DNA of 64,000 bases from Guillardia theta CCMP2712 (Eukaryota; Cryptophyceae; Pyrenomonadales; Geminigeraceae), in NCBI RefSeq assembly GCF_000315625.1, contig NW_005434666.1, forward strand, positions 334,063 through 398,062. The letters run 5' to 3'. Position 1 is the stretch's first letter, and each line of letters opens with the position of its first letter. The translations under genes and the position numbers were made by a program. Under the pieces are notes generated by a model, which ran no database searches, had not been told where the DNA came from, and saw nothing but the letters and a program-made list of their open reading frames with translations. Positions 10,999 through 23,167 of this stretch are shown one piece after another.

Positions 10999-13432
10999 TT
11001 ATACAACCTTCACCAACAACACATCTCCTCCTGCCTCCTCCCCTCCCTCCTGCGCTGTTATCTTGGCGTTCCGCAGCATCGCCGCTGTTATGAGCACAAC
11101 TTCCGCCATGGCCGTCTGAGCTCCAAGGCAATAGCGCGGGCCCGCCCCGAAGGGGATGAAGGAGAAGGCGTCAGCTGGCTCCTCCGGCCTGACATCTCCA
11201 GCTGGAGACGAGCTGAAGCGCTCGGGGCGAAACTCATGAGGGTTGTACCAGGAGTTCTCGTCTTGACCAAGAACCTGCGGGCTCATGATCTGTAGGAGGA
11301 GGAGGAGGAGGAGGAGGAGGAGGAGGAGGAGGAGGAGGAGGATCAAGAGAGGATGAGTCAGTCTCTTCGTAAGTGTGAGGAGAGGCATACCATGACGGAA
11401 CCTTTCTTGACTTCCAGAGAGGAGGAGGAGGAGGAGCGAGATAAGGTTGTGTCAGAAGATGCGAGGCGAAAGACAAGGGAGGCAAAGGCATTCTTGCGGA
11501 GAACCTGATGAGCTAGGGTGAGAAGAGGAGGAAGTAGAGGAGAGAGGAAGGGGGAGGAAGAGCAGTCATGAAGAGGTAGACCAGAAGGCAGGAAGGGGAG
11601 GGAGGAGGGGGGCACGGGCATTCGCGACCTCTTTGACGCAACTAGTCAAGTACGTCAACTGCATCAAGTCTTGATATCTCGGGATCTTTGGAAGGGGTCA
11701 GGTCAAAAATCGGTCAAAGATACACTTTTGACCTGCCGAGAGCCGAGGACAAGGTCCAGCTCAGCCTCCACCAGCTCTCTGACCTGCCTGTCTCGGATGA
11801 TCTGGGAGGAGACAGCAGCAGACGTCAGCTGCAAGTGTCGGGCCTCCTTCGAGCGTCACCTCCCACACCGTCGAAGAGATGACTTCTCCCGTGCTTCCGA
11901 CTCCGGCCGTCATGATGTCCCGCAGAATCAGACAAATCTCTTCATCGCTCAGCGACGGCGACCTCTCCTCCTCCCCTCCCTTCCCCTTCTCTCCCCTTGG
12001 GACCTCTGCTGCGATCTGGAATGAAGTTACTGGAAGCTGCGTGCCAGGGAGCTGATAGCACCAGACGAGTCAGGACGTCGTCAGGTGGTTGTTTTCCCTC
12101 TCTCAACTCGTTTCTTCGTTTCTGCACTATCGGAAGGAAAGGAACTTCGCCGTGTCCCCTCTGTTGCTTTCCGGCTGAGAGTTTTTTCAAGATCCAAAAG
12201 CTGAGGGAAGTCAACGTCTTGACAACCCGGAAGTCTCTTATCTGCCAATAAAGTTTCAGCACGAGCAGGGGCAGAAAGCAGATGACGAGAACGAGAACGA
12301 GGATATGGAAGAGCTGGGAAGGAGGAGGCCAGGGAGGAGGGCAACGGAGGGAGAAGGAGGAGGAGAGTGAGGGTCTCCACCGATTGTCTGCTTCGTGCTC
12401 GTAGAAATTTTAGTTGTCCCTTACGATTTGTGAACGCCTTGATGAACTCGAAGACTCCATCTCCAAAGAGAACCATCTTGACTTGCCTCTTCACCAGCTC
12501 CGTCCATGCCATGGCGTGTTCGGTGAGCTGTCCCAAGTTTGATCAAGAAAGTATCATCAGCGTTACGCAGACACCTTGAAGATGGGATTCTTAGGAGGGA
12601 GATTTTCACGGACTTGTCTCCATGAGAATATCTCCTCTGAGAACAGGATGTTTAGAAGGATCGACTGCACATAGTCAGGCGCGAATTTCGAGTGGCCGTA
12701 AGCTCATCACCTGCGACAGAGCAACACAGTAGGAGGTCAGGTCAACAGCCTTCCTCCTCTCCTTCAAGTCCTCGATCATCGTCATCGTCATCGGCACCAA
12801 CATCTCCTCGACTGCGTCACTGACAACGCAAGGAGAGTCAAGAACTAAGGTACCTCGCAGTGCTCCTGGATCCTGTCGCGCTTGAAAAAGGAGGGGTTCA
12901 AGATAGAGCGATACTGCTCCCAGACATCATCTTCAGCTACTGTAAGCCCGACTGCCGTCATCGGACACCCCCGATGCTCTTCCCGGTTCCTGAACACGCT
13001 CGATTGCTCTACGCAGATTTCCCGCACAAGCCGAGGGTCGGAGATGAGGTAGAACTCCCTATTGCAGAGCCTCGTCTTGTGAACGGCCCCGCTGCTCCTC
13101 GAGTAGTGCTGTAGGAGGTTGGACAGATCCCCGTGCACCAACAAGTCGACAGTTGACCTTGCCGCCGAGATGTACCTAGCTTCATTGGTGTCTCGAGAGT
13201 CCGCACTCCATGGTTGCAAGTTGCTGCTGGGCTGCGGCTGGGGTCGAGACTCGATCGTGTTGGTCATACAGATTTTTCGTGGTGATAAACGTGTGAATCC
13301 ACTTGACCTCAAAGATAAGAAGCAGTCCGTTGAGGGAATGAACTGCATCGCCGAGAGCAACACCACGAAGATTCTTGCAAACATGTTCCAAGGAGGTACG
13401 AGAAAGAAAACGTGCGCTCTTAAGAGTATCAA
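10999..13432 (-). CDS. Cytochrome P450 monooxygenase
   Basis: This is a multi-exon gene. The first exon is 13432-12854 (193 codons, phase 0). It has an N-terminal hydrophobic anchor (MFARIFVVLLSAMQF) and the P450 C-helix region ending WEQYRSILNPSFFKRDRI. Further exons lie at about 12800-12715, 12610-12440, 12250-11990, 11960-11640, 11510-11390 and 11300-10999. The I-helix reads LRDIMTAGVGSTGEVIS. The K-helix ExxR is rebuilt across an intron as KE|VLRKNAF. The PERF region reads NPHEFRPERFSS. The haem-binding loop FGAGPRYCLG fits FxxGxRxCxG, with the axial Cys present. P450s are membrane-bound haem oxygenases; the substrate cannot be inferred. The I-helix lacks the usual acidic-Thr pair. The tail faces the WD40 gene 131 bp away. 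Confidence 0.9.
11291..11341. repeat. (GGA)n, sense-strand (TCC)n, in a P450 intron
   Basis: This is a pure GGA run. On the minus strand it is TCC and sits directly upstream of the last P450 exon, in the position of a polypyrimidine tract. Confidence 0.8.
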
Positions 13433-14635
13433 CTCAAACGAAAGAAGAATCAGTTCAACGTCATCTGTCTCTCAATATTCTTCATGCCGTCTCTCCATCT
13501 CTACCTCCCGCATCACTCTCCCCATCGCCCACATGCTTCACACATAAACCACTTTGTACGTTACGATATAACTGTCAGTAAAGCCGGAAGCCCCTTCTGG
13601 CCTGAGTAAAAAGTGCAGTACGGTAGTCTATCGGCCGCCGGGGCGGGGTTGGGTACTAGTATAGTCAGCTCTCTTTATTTCAAGTGGTCTCTGTGTCGAA
13701 CATTTCCAAAGACTTTTGCCTCCGCTGCCATCGGAGACTAGACTCGTGACCCGCGCCGGGAGCCGCCTAGTAGGGGGCTGGACTCCTTCAAGCGGCGGAT
13801 GACTCTCAGTGAGTCATCCGATCTGATTCATGAGCGGCTGCCGGCCCTCGCCGAGTCGGGTAGTCGACCTTTTCGCAATCTGGCTGCCAGGGTCACAAGT
13901 TCTTTACGGTTCAAAAATTTATCTTTTGGTCTTCAAATGCTGGCGAGCAATCTTCTCTCTGATCTTCTCTCCTCTGACTCTCTTATCTTATCCTCCTTCT
14001 CTCGTCATTGCATCCGCTCGCCAGGCATCTCCCTTATTTGTGCACTGCACATCTAATAGCCCTGCATGAAAATCTTCGTCAGAATGGAAAATCCTTGAAT
14101 GGTTATTGCTCACTCAGCATGACTGTGAACTTGACGTTGTATCATCGTATCTTGACTTGGAGCTGCTGGATTCTTGTTTGTGTGACTTCAAGTGTAACAA
14201 ACTAGTGCTCCGTCAGAGATTCCTCCTACCGTCCGACCTCTTTTCTCAGGCTTCGGCACGCCATCAGTCACTGTCCGATCCTGATCAGAGTGTGTCACGT
14301 CACGGCGTTTGATTGACGGGCGCCGGCAGGCCTGAGATAGGCGGGTGGTCGAGTCCGAGTCGGTTTCAGCACTTCCGCCACTTGGTCTGGACTCCGGACA
14401 GCTCTCCTTCAGTCGCATTGCAACACAAGTTGAAAGTCTCCCAATTTAGTCCGCCCGGTCATCATGGCATCCACCGGGCCCGTTGGCCCGGGCCCGGGAC
14501 CGGGCTATTCAAGAAAAAAAAGTCAAACTTTACCCTACCCCCCTCCCTCATTCCTCTCTGTTGAGAGTGCACAGCCCCAACCGGGTGGGGTAGGTATTGA
14601 CGGTTGCCCATTTCGGGCCATTGAACCTTTACGGC
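13433..14635. promoter_or_regulatory. Divergent intergenic region with GC-rich islands
   Basis: This 1.2-kb spacer separates the P450 start from the next + strand start. GC blocks at about 13630-13870 and 14320-14520 carry CGGCCGCCGGGGCGGGG and GGCCCGGGCCCGGGACC-like words. A TGAGTCA heptamer lies at 13810-13816 inside an imperfect inverted repeat (GATGACTC...GAGTCATC). AT-richer DNA lies between them. No exon is seen. Confidence 0.45.
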
Positions 14636-15884
14636 ATGGAGCGGAAGCGGGAGGTTGAGTACCACTGGACGCGAAGGGAGGAGAAGAGGAGGAGCGTCCG
14701 AGTCGAGAGTCACAATGCAGTCGAGGACCAGGAACGGAGCGGCAACGATGCTAGGGGAGACAAGAATCAGAGTCACCCGAGCTCAAGAAGTCTGGCCAAC
14801 ACCACAATGAAGAAGGAAGGCAGTAGAACGAGCTTACACAGTCACAACGATGTCCGTCAACATAGCCATGCGAGGATTTCGACTACCCGCGGTGGACCAA
14901 GGGCCTCTTCATGTCCATGTTTTGTACTAGACAACGAGGATATGCTCAGTACTTGTACGACCAAACATGCAGATTTGATAAAGGTGGAGAGCGTCAGGAG
15001 GTATATAGGAATTTTCTTGCAACCTTTTGAATTTTTTCTGGACTTCTATGATGCCTCAATATTTGCAGGATCAGAGGACATTTTGAAGATTTGCTCAGAG
15101 ATCAAGATAAAGGTGTGAACCGGCTTGTCTTCGTTTGCCGCCCTCAACTCATTCACTTCACGCAGGAAATTCACGGAATGGCATTCAGCTCCCTCGCTAC
15201 CTTCATTACAGCCCGACCAAGGGATCGAAAGCTTCGGAAGTTTGGCTTGGCAGTAATCCAAGAGGGAAGAAAAGATTTGGGATCCAAAGATTCAGGGTAA
15301 TATAATCTCCATTGCACTTTGCATTGATGCCTGAGTATTGTTGACTGCAATTAGGCGGCGGCAAAAATGGTGACGGCGGCTCAAAAATTGGAAACAGATG
15401 AGATGAAAGAGAGGTGATCAAAAACTCTTCCGATGAGACAGACGCCTGGTGTACTAAGGACAGCACAGACGCCAAGGCATCAGCTCAAAGACTCTGATGT
15501 TGCTGGAGAAGATTAAGAAACGGAATGCAGATGTGCGCGCATCATGATGTTGATTCGTCCCTCTGACCCGCTGATACTTCAGAAAGAAGCCGCCGAAAGG
15601 AATGCTCGAGAGGAGGTAGAGAACTTCTCCTGCTGTAAGGTCTCATGAGAGGACGAAATTTTGCAGGCCGAAAGAGCTGCTCGTGCAGCAGCCAAGGAGG
15701 ATATTCCTCCATTCCCTAACCTCATCTGGAATGTCCGAACCAGTTTAGAGGTAACACTAGTCCTGGTCAGCGAAAGGGAGTATTGTTCTCACTTACATTT
15801 CAGAGTTTCGTCGGAAAAGAAGATCTTGGAGGGGTTATTTTGGACAAGGTCAAGAACCTGTACACCATGTTACATTCGCCCTAA
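14636..15884 (+). CDS. Unrecognised charged, coiled-coil protein
   Basis: A start at ATG 14636 opens a basic, Ser-rich exon running to about 15114. Later exons splice in frame. One runs from EIHGMAFSSLATF (about 15165) to about 15298. Short Ala/Lys/Glu-rich coiled-coil exons follow, including AAAKMVTAAQKLETDEMKER, LLEKIKKRNA, KEAAERNAREE and AERAARAAAKEDIPPFPNLI. A last exon reads SFVGKEDLGGVILDKVKNL and stops at TAA 15882-15884. Introns have GT-AG ends and are short. I do not recognise the family. The C-terminal Ala/Glu heptads suggest a structural or cytoskeletal role, which is a guess. The gene converges on the next one, 110 bp away. Confidence 0.6.
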
Positions 15885-15993
15885 CATCTCGAAGCATCCC
15901 GGATCTATAGAAATCTATCTTGTACATTCATTTAAACAGACGAGGAGCTCCCTATCTCGTCATTCTACTTTACATCCTGCACAACTCTTCTAT

Positions 15994-17649
15994 TTACAAG
16001 CTGCAGAGCTGATCAGTCCATTCCAAGAGCTCGTCCAACTCTTTCTCCCACATCTCGCTGTCTGCAGGTGACATGTTGCTTGTTCGCGGTTTGGTCGAGG
16101 GGTCAACATTGCCCCTTGGCGTCTCCTCCCAAGAGGTTTCTAGGTGCGTTACATGCCCGGTGAGCCTCCAAGTCCTGCCATCACTGAAAGACTGTTCCGA
16201 AGACACGGAAGTCTCAACGGGCGACGCATCCACATGCGGATCTGCGTGGAGGGTATCGTTTCGGTGCTGTGGATGCCCTTCTGCAGTCAGGATGAGCAGT
16301 TCACTTCTGGCTAACCCGGCCCCATGGTCTTCGTGCAAAGATTGTTCACCGTGCAACGATTGATCTCCTTGAGAGCCCTGAGTGCTGAGTCGGCTTGTTG
16401 GAGGCCTGCATATGCCGATGCTCTCAAGAGCTTTCTTTGCCTTGTCTGCCATTTTCTTTCCATCTCGAGAGAGCAATGGAACAACAGGTTCAGAGGGATG
16501 ATTTCCTCTCGGTATCCTGCTAGCTCTGCTTCCGCTGCGACTCGAGCTCAACGCGCTGCTGTCAAGGTCCTCGATCTCTCTTGAGCGATGACTGGAATGC
16601 TTGGAGGCCCTCGAAGAAATCTGCTTCTGCAGGAAAGAGTGAGCCCTTTCGCAGGATAGAGGTCGTGGAGAAGGAGATTAGATGAAAGTTGGGACAGATG
16701 CAACGGATCCTCACATTTCGCACGGAGTCTCGTGAACGCAAGTCAGAACGTGACAAGAATTCTTCTGTGCTCAGACTGTTGTTGATCTGCGCTCCTCGAT
16801 CCTCAACCCTCCAGACCTGACAAGAGGTCACATCCCCCGTCTCTGTCACGAGTGGACTGAGGAGGAAGGTTTCACCTTCTTCATCTTCTCAAGCTTCTGC
16901 TTCCTCTTGTCTTGCATCGTCACGATTTTCTTCGGCTTGATAGTCAAGGGCACATGAGGGCAGAACAGCAGCACAGCCTCACCGGCTTCGTGATCTTCGT
17001 CGATTCGGACCTTCGATGTATCATATCTGACTGCACATATCTAGACATCGGGCTGCAACGTTGAGGTCTCAGTGCAAACAACAGCAATCAGCCAGGCTGA
17101 CCTCGTCTGGATCGCGTGCATGATCAGGCGCTCTGCCTCCTGCTCCACCATCTCAACGGCCGAAAACATCACAAGTCCCGGCTCACCTTCTCAGTCTTGG
17201 AGGTCGCGATGTCTCGCCAGATGGAGTAGTACTCAAGATAGTCATCCTGACTAGCATCCGACCTCCGGGAGCTCGACAGGTTCGAGGGCAAGCGCCCGGG
17301 GGTGCTCTGGACTGACCGAACACTCCCGGGGGTGAAGCATTTCTCAGTAGTCTCGCTCTTGGCCGTGATGATGTACCTTGGATGGTTCGAAGGGCAAACG
17401 TCACATGTCGACATACAAGCTCAGCTATCTCCCTACCTGTCCCCTGCTGGATGCTGCCGGATGATGAAATTCGACAGGTCCGAGCCTTGGCTGAGGGGTA
17501 GTCAGAGGGTCCTCTATGCATGCGACATTCTGAAGCGCAAACCTTCGATGTGCATTCTGCGTCACTTTTTGCTGTTCCTTGTTCATCGGTTTCGTTCCGT
17601 TCTCTCCTTTTGCAGTGGAATTTCTGTCCTTCCAAGGAGATTTCGCCAT
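15994..17649 (-). CDS. Unrecognised Ser-rich protein
   Basis: The likely start is ATG 17649 (MAKSPWKDRNSTAKGEN). Exons include one ending near 17435 and one at about 17363-17188 containing DDYLEYYSIWRDIATSKTEK. Others encode VEMVEQEAERLIMHAIQTR (about 17165-17110) and RYDTSKVRIDEDHEAGEAVL followed by a Lys-rich helix (about 17030-16880). The last exon, about 16634-15994, is Ser/Arg-rich and ends WEKELDELLEWTDQLCSL. Introns are short with GT-AG ends, but I did not phase-check all of them. No family is recognised. The regular helices and the low-complexity C-terminal half suggest a scaffold. Another possibility is that two genes are merged here. Confidence 0.5.
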
Positions 17650-19305
17650 TTCTACGTCAAAGCGCAGCCTCCGGTCTAGAATTCATGCTTGAAATTCCGG
17701 AGGGCCTATGGCAACCGCTGGAGTTCTAACGGGTCTTGAACCAAAGATTGTGAACCTCTAGCTCGAACCCCTCTCACCCACACACTCTACGACTTCCAGA
17801 CGACTCCTGGACTCAACAGGGCACCAAACCCTTCTGAATGCACGAAGCTTCAAGAGCTTGTCTCGGCAGCAAGGGATTCTTCAGCCTCAGCCTCGGCATG
17901 ACAGGGAGGTTCCATCATATGGCTCCTCCTACTTCTCTCCGTCTTCCTTGCTCCCCCTCTCCCTCCTTGTCTCCCCGTCCTCTCCCTTAACTTCCCAGCG
18001 ATTTCTGCCATTCCGTTGGACTGACCGAACCGCGAGACGTTACAAAAGCTAAATAATACAATAACGGACGCAGTTCCGCCCGTACTGATTTTTTAACTTA
18101 ACTTTCAGAGCCTAGTAGCGGCGGCCGCACTGCAAGGGCGGCCCGCCGGGCCCGGGGCCCTGGGGGCCGCGCCCGAGTCACGGATTCCCAGTGAACTCAC
18201 GAGTCAGGCAGTTCCGACAGTTTGAGTCAAAGTTCGGCGGCACTCCAGGGTTTGGTTCTCGCACTGAGTGTCAGGCCCGGCCGGGTCAAGCCGCTCCGCC
18301 GAGGCTCCCGGGACTCCTCATCATAGTAAGCCGCAGTCACAGTTGACTGGCACAAGACAAAAGGGACTCCAGAAACCGTTGAACGGTCCGATCAGTGAGT
18401 CCCGGTTCGCTCAGCTGCACAGGCTCAGTGCACGCCCGGCGCCACCGTGACTGAGCCGCTCCCGGGCCGGGCCCGGTTGCCTCCGGGACCGGGCCCGGGG
18501 CCTCCAGTAGGTTTATCACAGGATCTCCTTGAGGATCGACAACAGAACAGTTCTCTTTAGTGCCTATAGTTGTTTTTTTATATGCGTCAACACCGGTGTG
18601 TTTGATATGCAATATGTGGGTCAAGCATGGGGTGAATGAATTTCGTTCGCCAGGATCCTGCTATGGCATGCCATTCATGCTGTACGGGACGAGTAGCACA
18701 GGAGCGGAGTGAAGGATGGTGGAGAGGAAGGGGTGAAGGGGTGAGAAGGGAGTAGAAGGGCCGTTGAGAGAAACTAGCTGGCGACATCTGAAGGAATGGC
18801 AGAGGCTGTTTGACAAACAAACACTCAATGAAAGATCTTCATGGCACAGGAAGATGTATTCTGTGGGGAATCAAACTGATTTCATATTCTGAAAGCTGAA
18901 GAAAACAAAGACATTAGTGGTTCAGAATTGACACTGAGCTCTAGAAGGCTTCCACCCGATGATAGAATCTGTTAAGTGAGAGTCAGGACCGGAACGGGTG
19001 GTGTTGTTGAGATGCGATTGGGCGGTGGAAGCTGGGAGAAGCTCGAGGCATTAGGAGGTTGATCGAGAGGATCTCAGAGGGTTTTCAGCTTCTTGAGTAC
19101 TTACCGACTGTTTGTTGCAGCTCTTGTTTTCGCCTCACACCGCCGACCCCCGAGCAAACAATGGAACAGACCTTGCTAACACCATGATCGATCCTGCCAG
19201 GATTCCAATCCTTGTGGCTCTCTCGTCCTGTCGTCTTTGACATGCTGTCATGCTGTCTCCTACGCTCTTGCACTTGATTCTTCTTGACAAGCTTTGTCCT
19301 CGACG
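17650..19305. promoter_or_regulatory. Divergent intergenic region with a large GC-rich island
   Basis: This spacer is 1.65 kb. The island at about 18110-18510 has NotI-like GCGGCCGC, CCGGGCCCGGGGCCC and CCGGGCCGGGCCCGG words. A TGAGTCA lies at 18223-18229, and several GAGTCA/GAGTCC half-sites are present. Flanking sequence is ordinary. No supported exon was found. Confidence 0.45.
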
Positions 19306-22031
19306 ATGAAGGAATCCATGGCCACCGGCCGCTTGCCCTGCGGTCGCATGGGACGAATTCCCTTCCTATTGAAGTTCGTTCTCCTCGCTCATCTGGTATG
19401 GAGGCCACAGGCAGGAGCCCGCACAGAGACGTCTCAAGGTCCTCAAGTCGTGCAGACGCCTTCCATGCAGGAGAGCAGGAGGAGTGAAGCATGTTGGGTC
19501 GGTCTCAGGTTGCGAGGAGGACAGGAAGGCGGGGCAGGGTGGAGCCTGTTGGAGCGCTACGACAGGGCTTCACGTGTACAGCCGGAGGAGGGCTCAGGCA
19601 TCGTAGAGGCTCGTGGAGGGGAGCAGCATGTGGATGCTGCTGTCAGGCAGAAGCATGAGGAAGGGAAAGGTGAACGAGTGAGCCCGGGGGATCAACCGAC
19701 GATCCTCAAGGCACGGGGATATGCTGGGATCCGACTTGAACATGCCATCGCTCGGCGACGAGTGATGAAGATGAGGTCAAGCAACGCGAGCAGGTTGATG
19801 GAGAGCCCATATCTCCCTCTCTTCCTGTGCAAAGGTGGCAGAGATGCTGGTAAGGGAGCATGGCTGGGGTTGGGTCGCCGTTGCTGATTCCCAGTGCGCA
19901 GTCATTCAGATGCAAAGGAGGCGCCTGTGGAGACTTGGACTGCAGAACCCGGTGAGGCGAAGGGAAGAGAGACCTCCTGTGACTGAGAGGCTCCTTGTGG
20001 GACAGGAGAGACTTGGGGAGGACGAGGGCCCGCTGCTCGAGACTGAGCAGTTGTTCGAGCCGGACAACTTGATTCGACTCCAGGTCCGTCCGTGGTTTCT
20101 TCTCTTGTGTGTGCCCTGCCTTCCATGCTTGGGGCGATTTCTTCATATTTGGCTGCTGTCGTGTATTACTTTGCTCCTCGAGCAACAGCGACTGAAGGGC
20201 TGGGGCAGGTGAACGACTGGAAACCCCATCTGGACGTGGGGGAGAAGGAGCAGACGCTGTTCATCGACAAGATGTTGAGAGAGCAGACGGCAGCGGTGAC
20301 GGAGGAGCATTGCGGGAATGACATGACGGATGACTGAGATGGCAGGGTCGTCTGAAACTCCTCGTTGAGTCCAGTGGGAAACTTGGAGAGAAGACTATTG
20401 AACAATGGAGGCGACACCTCAGCATCATCTCCCAAAAGATCCGGGCGCTCCAGGAGCATTGCGCTGCCTGCGATTCGGAGGAGGTGGATCGTGAGGCCGG
20501 TTGCACGTTGAAGCAAGTTGAGACTTGCAGCCTGAATCGTTTTGAAGATGAAATCATGGCTGCCATCAACAACATCGACGACGTGTGCTCTGCACTCTAC
20601 GACTTCAAGGAGGAGGTAAGAGGCTCCCCTGCGTTCGGTGCTGCTGGGCTGACCAGGTTGAGAAGGAAGAGATGGGCGTCCCGGTGGAGTGCACTCAGAG
20701 ATACCTCTACCTTGATGTGCCAAACATTCCCCGCCCTCTGCCTGTTTGCTGAGTATCTTGTAGATGGCCATAATGGGCTGGGAGTTCATTTTCTCATCCC
20801 TTCAGGAAGATTCTCAGGATTGCATCTTTGACGGCTCGTTGCTCCCGGAGGGCTTCCCCAGCAACGGCAGCATCGTCGAGCCGGCATCCGTCTCCTCCCC
20901 CATCATCTACAACTTCAGGCTCAATCACTCCGTCGTCCCTCTCAACAGGTCGAGCAAGCTCATCATGGGTAATGACTCGAACTTCCAGCTCTGCGCCTTT
21001 GAGAGGTGACGAGTCTCCTCTCCCTTGTGGGGCCTGAAGGAGTTTTCCTGCAGTGAGGAGACGGTCCTGGATTTCGCTTTCCTCCATTCGGTCCCTGTCG
21101 ACCCGTACGAGTCTGTTGGCTAACCTCCCTCGCCCAGACTCTCGGCGACTGCTACTTCGAGCGGGTGCTCGGACCTCCGTACGCCCGCGTCTTCACCCGC
21201 GATGATCGACAGCAGAACCTCAGGAGGGCGATGAAGGTGATTCCATCCCCTCCCCTCCTCGTCCCTCCTCCTCGTCTCTCATCCTCTTCCTCCTTGTCCC
21301 TCCTCCTCGTCCGTCCTGACGAGTTGTGCCAGCACTACGACAATGCCAGACAACTGTTTCTCATGCAGAACCCTTTACATTGGGCAAGATGCAACATCGG
21401 AATTGCGCAGTGCCTCCTCCACCTCCCCTTCCCCTATATCGTATCTTGTCGACTCTCCGCTCTCCTCTTTCTGTAACCCACCTTGAAGGACGAGCAGTTG
21501 CTGCGCATTGAGCGCGAGGCGGACGTGGGCAAGATGAGGTTGGATGTGGGGGGCAACAGGAAGGGCGACAGGGCGAGAAATCTGCTGCTGGGTTAGCGAT
21601 GTTTTGCTGTTCTTCTTGTCACTCAGTTCATCAGCCTTCTGCCTGCTCCATGAAGCCTCCGTCCTCCTTGAGCCTCTCCGAACCAAGCTGTCCGTCCTCA
21701 AGGACTGGGCGCAGGTGAGACGGGAGGCAGCCAGCGCAGACTAACTGACGGCTGGGTTCGCGACAGGCCAAGTACACGATGACGTCTTGCTTGCTGGAGA
21801 TGGGAGCAGGTGTAACAGATCTCATGGTATCCTTCTTGACTGATCGTGTGCCTTGGAGGAGCAGACGGAGCGAGCCGCCATGTCTACGAGGTGCTCACAT
21901 ACCTTGAGGAGAACCGGGTCGAGTTGCCCGAGGATCAAAGTATCCTAGCTCTCGTGGGAGCGTCGCAACTGACGTTGACTGCAGAGGCATACATCCACCG
22001 TCAGTTAGTCTTCTTGAAGTGCTCGAAGTAA
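19306..22031 (+). CDS. Secreted or plastid-targeted protein of unknown function with an LRLRGG motif
   Basis: ATG 19306 begins a basic N-terminus and a hydrophobic core (IPFLLKFVLLAHLVW), consistent with a signal peptide. About 60 residues on comes WVGLRLRGG, identical in its last six residues to the ubiquitin C-terminus. Exons then continue with helical, Glu-rich segments and LFIDKMLREQTAAVTEEH. Next come KTIEQWRRHLSIISQKIRAL and FEDEIMAAINNIDDVCSALY, then a beta-rich block (SSPIIYNFRLNHSVVPLN). Two more segments, GDCYFERVLGPPYARVFTRD and LHEASVLLEPLRTKLSVL, follow. The last exon ends EAYIHRQLVFLKCSK at TAA 22029-22031. At least ten small GT-AG introns are needed. The gene is not assigned to a family. 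The bipartite leader fits import into a secondary plastid or secretion, which is an inference. Confidence 0.6.
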
Positions 22032-22297
22032 AGTGCAGCCTTAGAGACTGAGACCCGACCGTGTTTCCCGTCTAACATCTTTACTGCCTTATTCATGATC
22101 ATGGAACTATCTAGCAGCCCATCCTCGATAAGTCGAAGATGAGAGGATATCCGACCTAAGTTTAACATTTCGAGCCAGCGCAGCTTCGATCATCCATCAA
22201 AAAAAGCTCAAACACAGAAACAATCCAACTTCTTCGACAGATCGTGTTCCCACATGTTGTCCTCGATGCATCACCCTCTGACTCTTGACAGAAAACC

Positions 22298-23167
22298 TCA
22301 AATCTTGTACTTTGCCTCCTTCTTGTTCCCATCGCTTTTGTTCTTGATGCTCTGGAGCGCATCGTTGTGAACGTGGTACTCGATGGAATCCTCGGGGACC
22401 TTGAAGGTTGTCACAAGTTGACACACCAACTCACTTCTCACCTCGGTGCCCAGGCACTCAGAGATGGCAGCTTTGAACTGTTGACCGATCTCCCGACATG
22501 ACTTCTCATCGTCAGCAGACTTGGTCCAGACTGCCACTCTGTCTCCCGCCTTGCGCAAACTTTGGAGAAACAAACAGTCATCTCGACCTCACGCAACATC
22601 AAGCAAGACGTCTCAATCACCTGATGACAGCTCCGCAAAGCTCATCCCCAGCGTCGAAGTTCTCTCCGATCATTGCGAGAACAGTGTAAAGCCACATGTC
22701 ATCAATCAGCTTCTTGCCATCCTTCTTTGGGATGCTACAGAAATCAAGTCAGGATCCGTCCTGCTCTGCCTGCAAGCCGGCATCACCTGTACGTCCACTT
22801 CCCCCCATTCATGTTCGTCGCATGTTCCCAAGTCGGCTCGATGCCAAGCTTGAACAAGTGATAGTTCGAGCCAGGATTGAGACGCGAGGGAGGACGAATG
22901 TTGTTGAAGATTCCCCAAAAGTCCTCGACCACGTCAAAAGTCGCAACCTGTTCCATCCCCAGTGTCAACGCACCAGCAGCTCCGCTTGCTCAACTTCATA
23001 CTGCTCACCTTCTTCAAGTTCGAAGACCAGTCCTTCGCTCCCAGACGTTTGACTGGGTTGTCGAACCACAACACCCATGCGTTTTGCAGCGGATGCTTGA
23101 CAGTGAGCTCCGACGAAGGCGCTGCTGCCTGATCCTTGTCATTCTGTGCTTCTGATCTTTCAGACAT
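22298..23167 (-). CDS. eIF4E: Eukaryotic translation initiation factor 4E (mRNA cap-binding protein)
   Basis: Four phase-checked exons, 23167-23009, 22947-22787, 22734-22621 and 22559-22298, give 231 residues, typical for eIF4E. Family landmarks appear in order. They are [28 protein letters not shown], the cap-stacking and guanine-contacting GIEPTWE, NGGKWTY, and the dorsal-surface [13 protein letters not shown] with [22 protein letters not shown] follows. The protein binds the 7-methylguanosine cap through conserved Trp residues and recruits eIF4G for ribosome loading. The N-terminal 20 residues are short and charged, as usual. Introns are 61, 52 and 61 bp. The tail faces the preceding gene across 266 bp. 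Confidence 0.95.
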
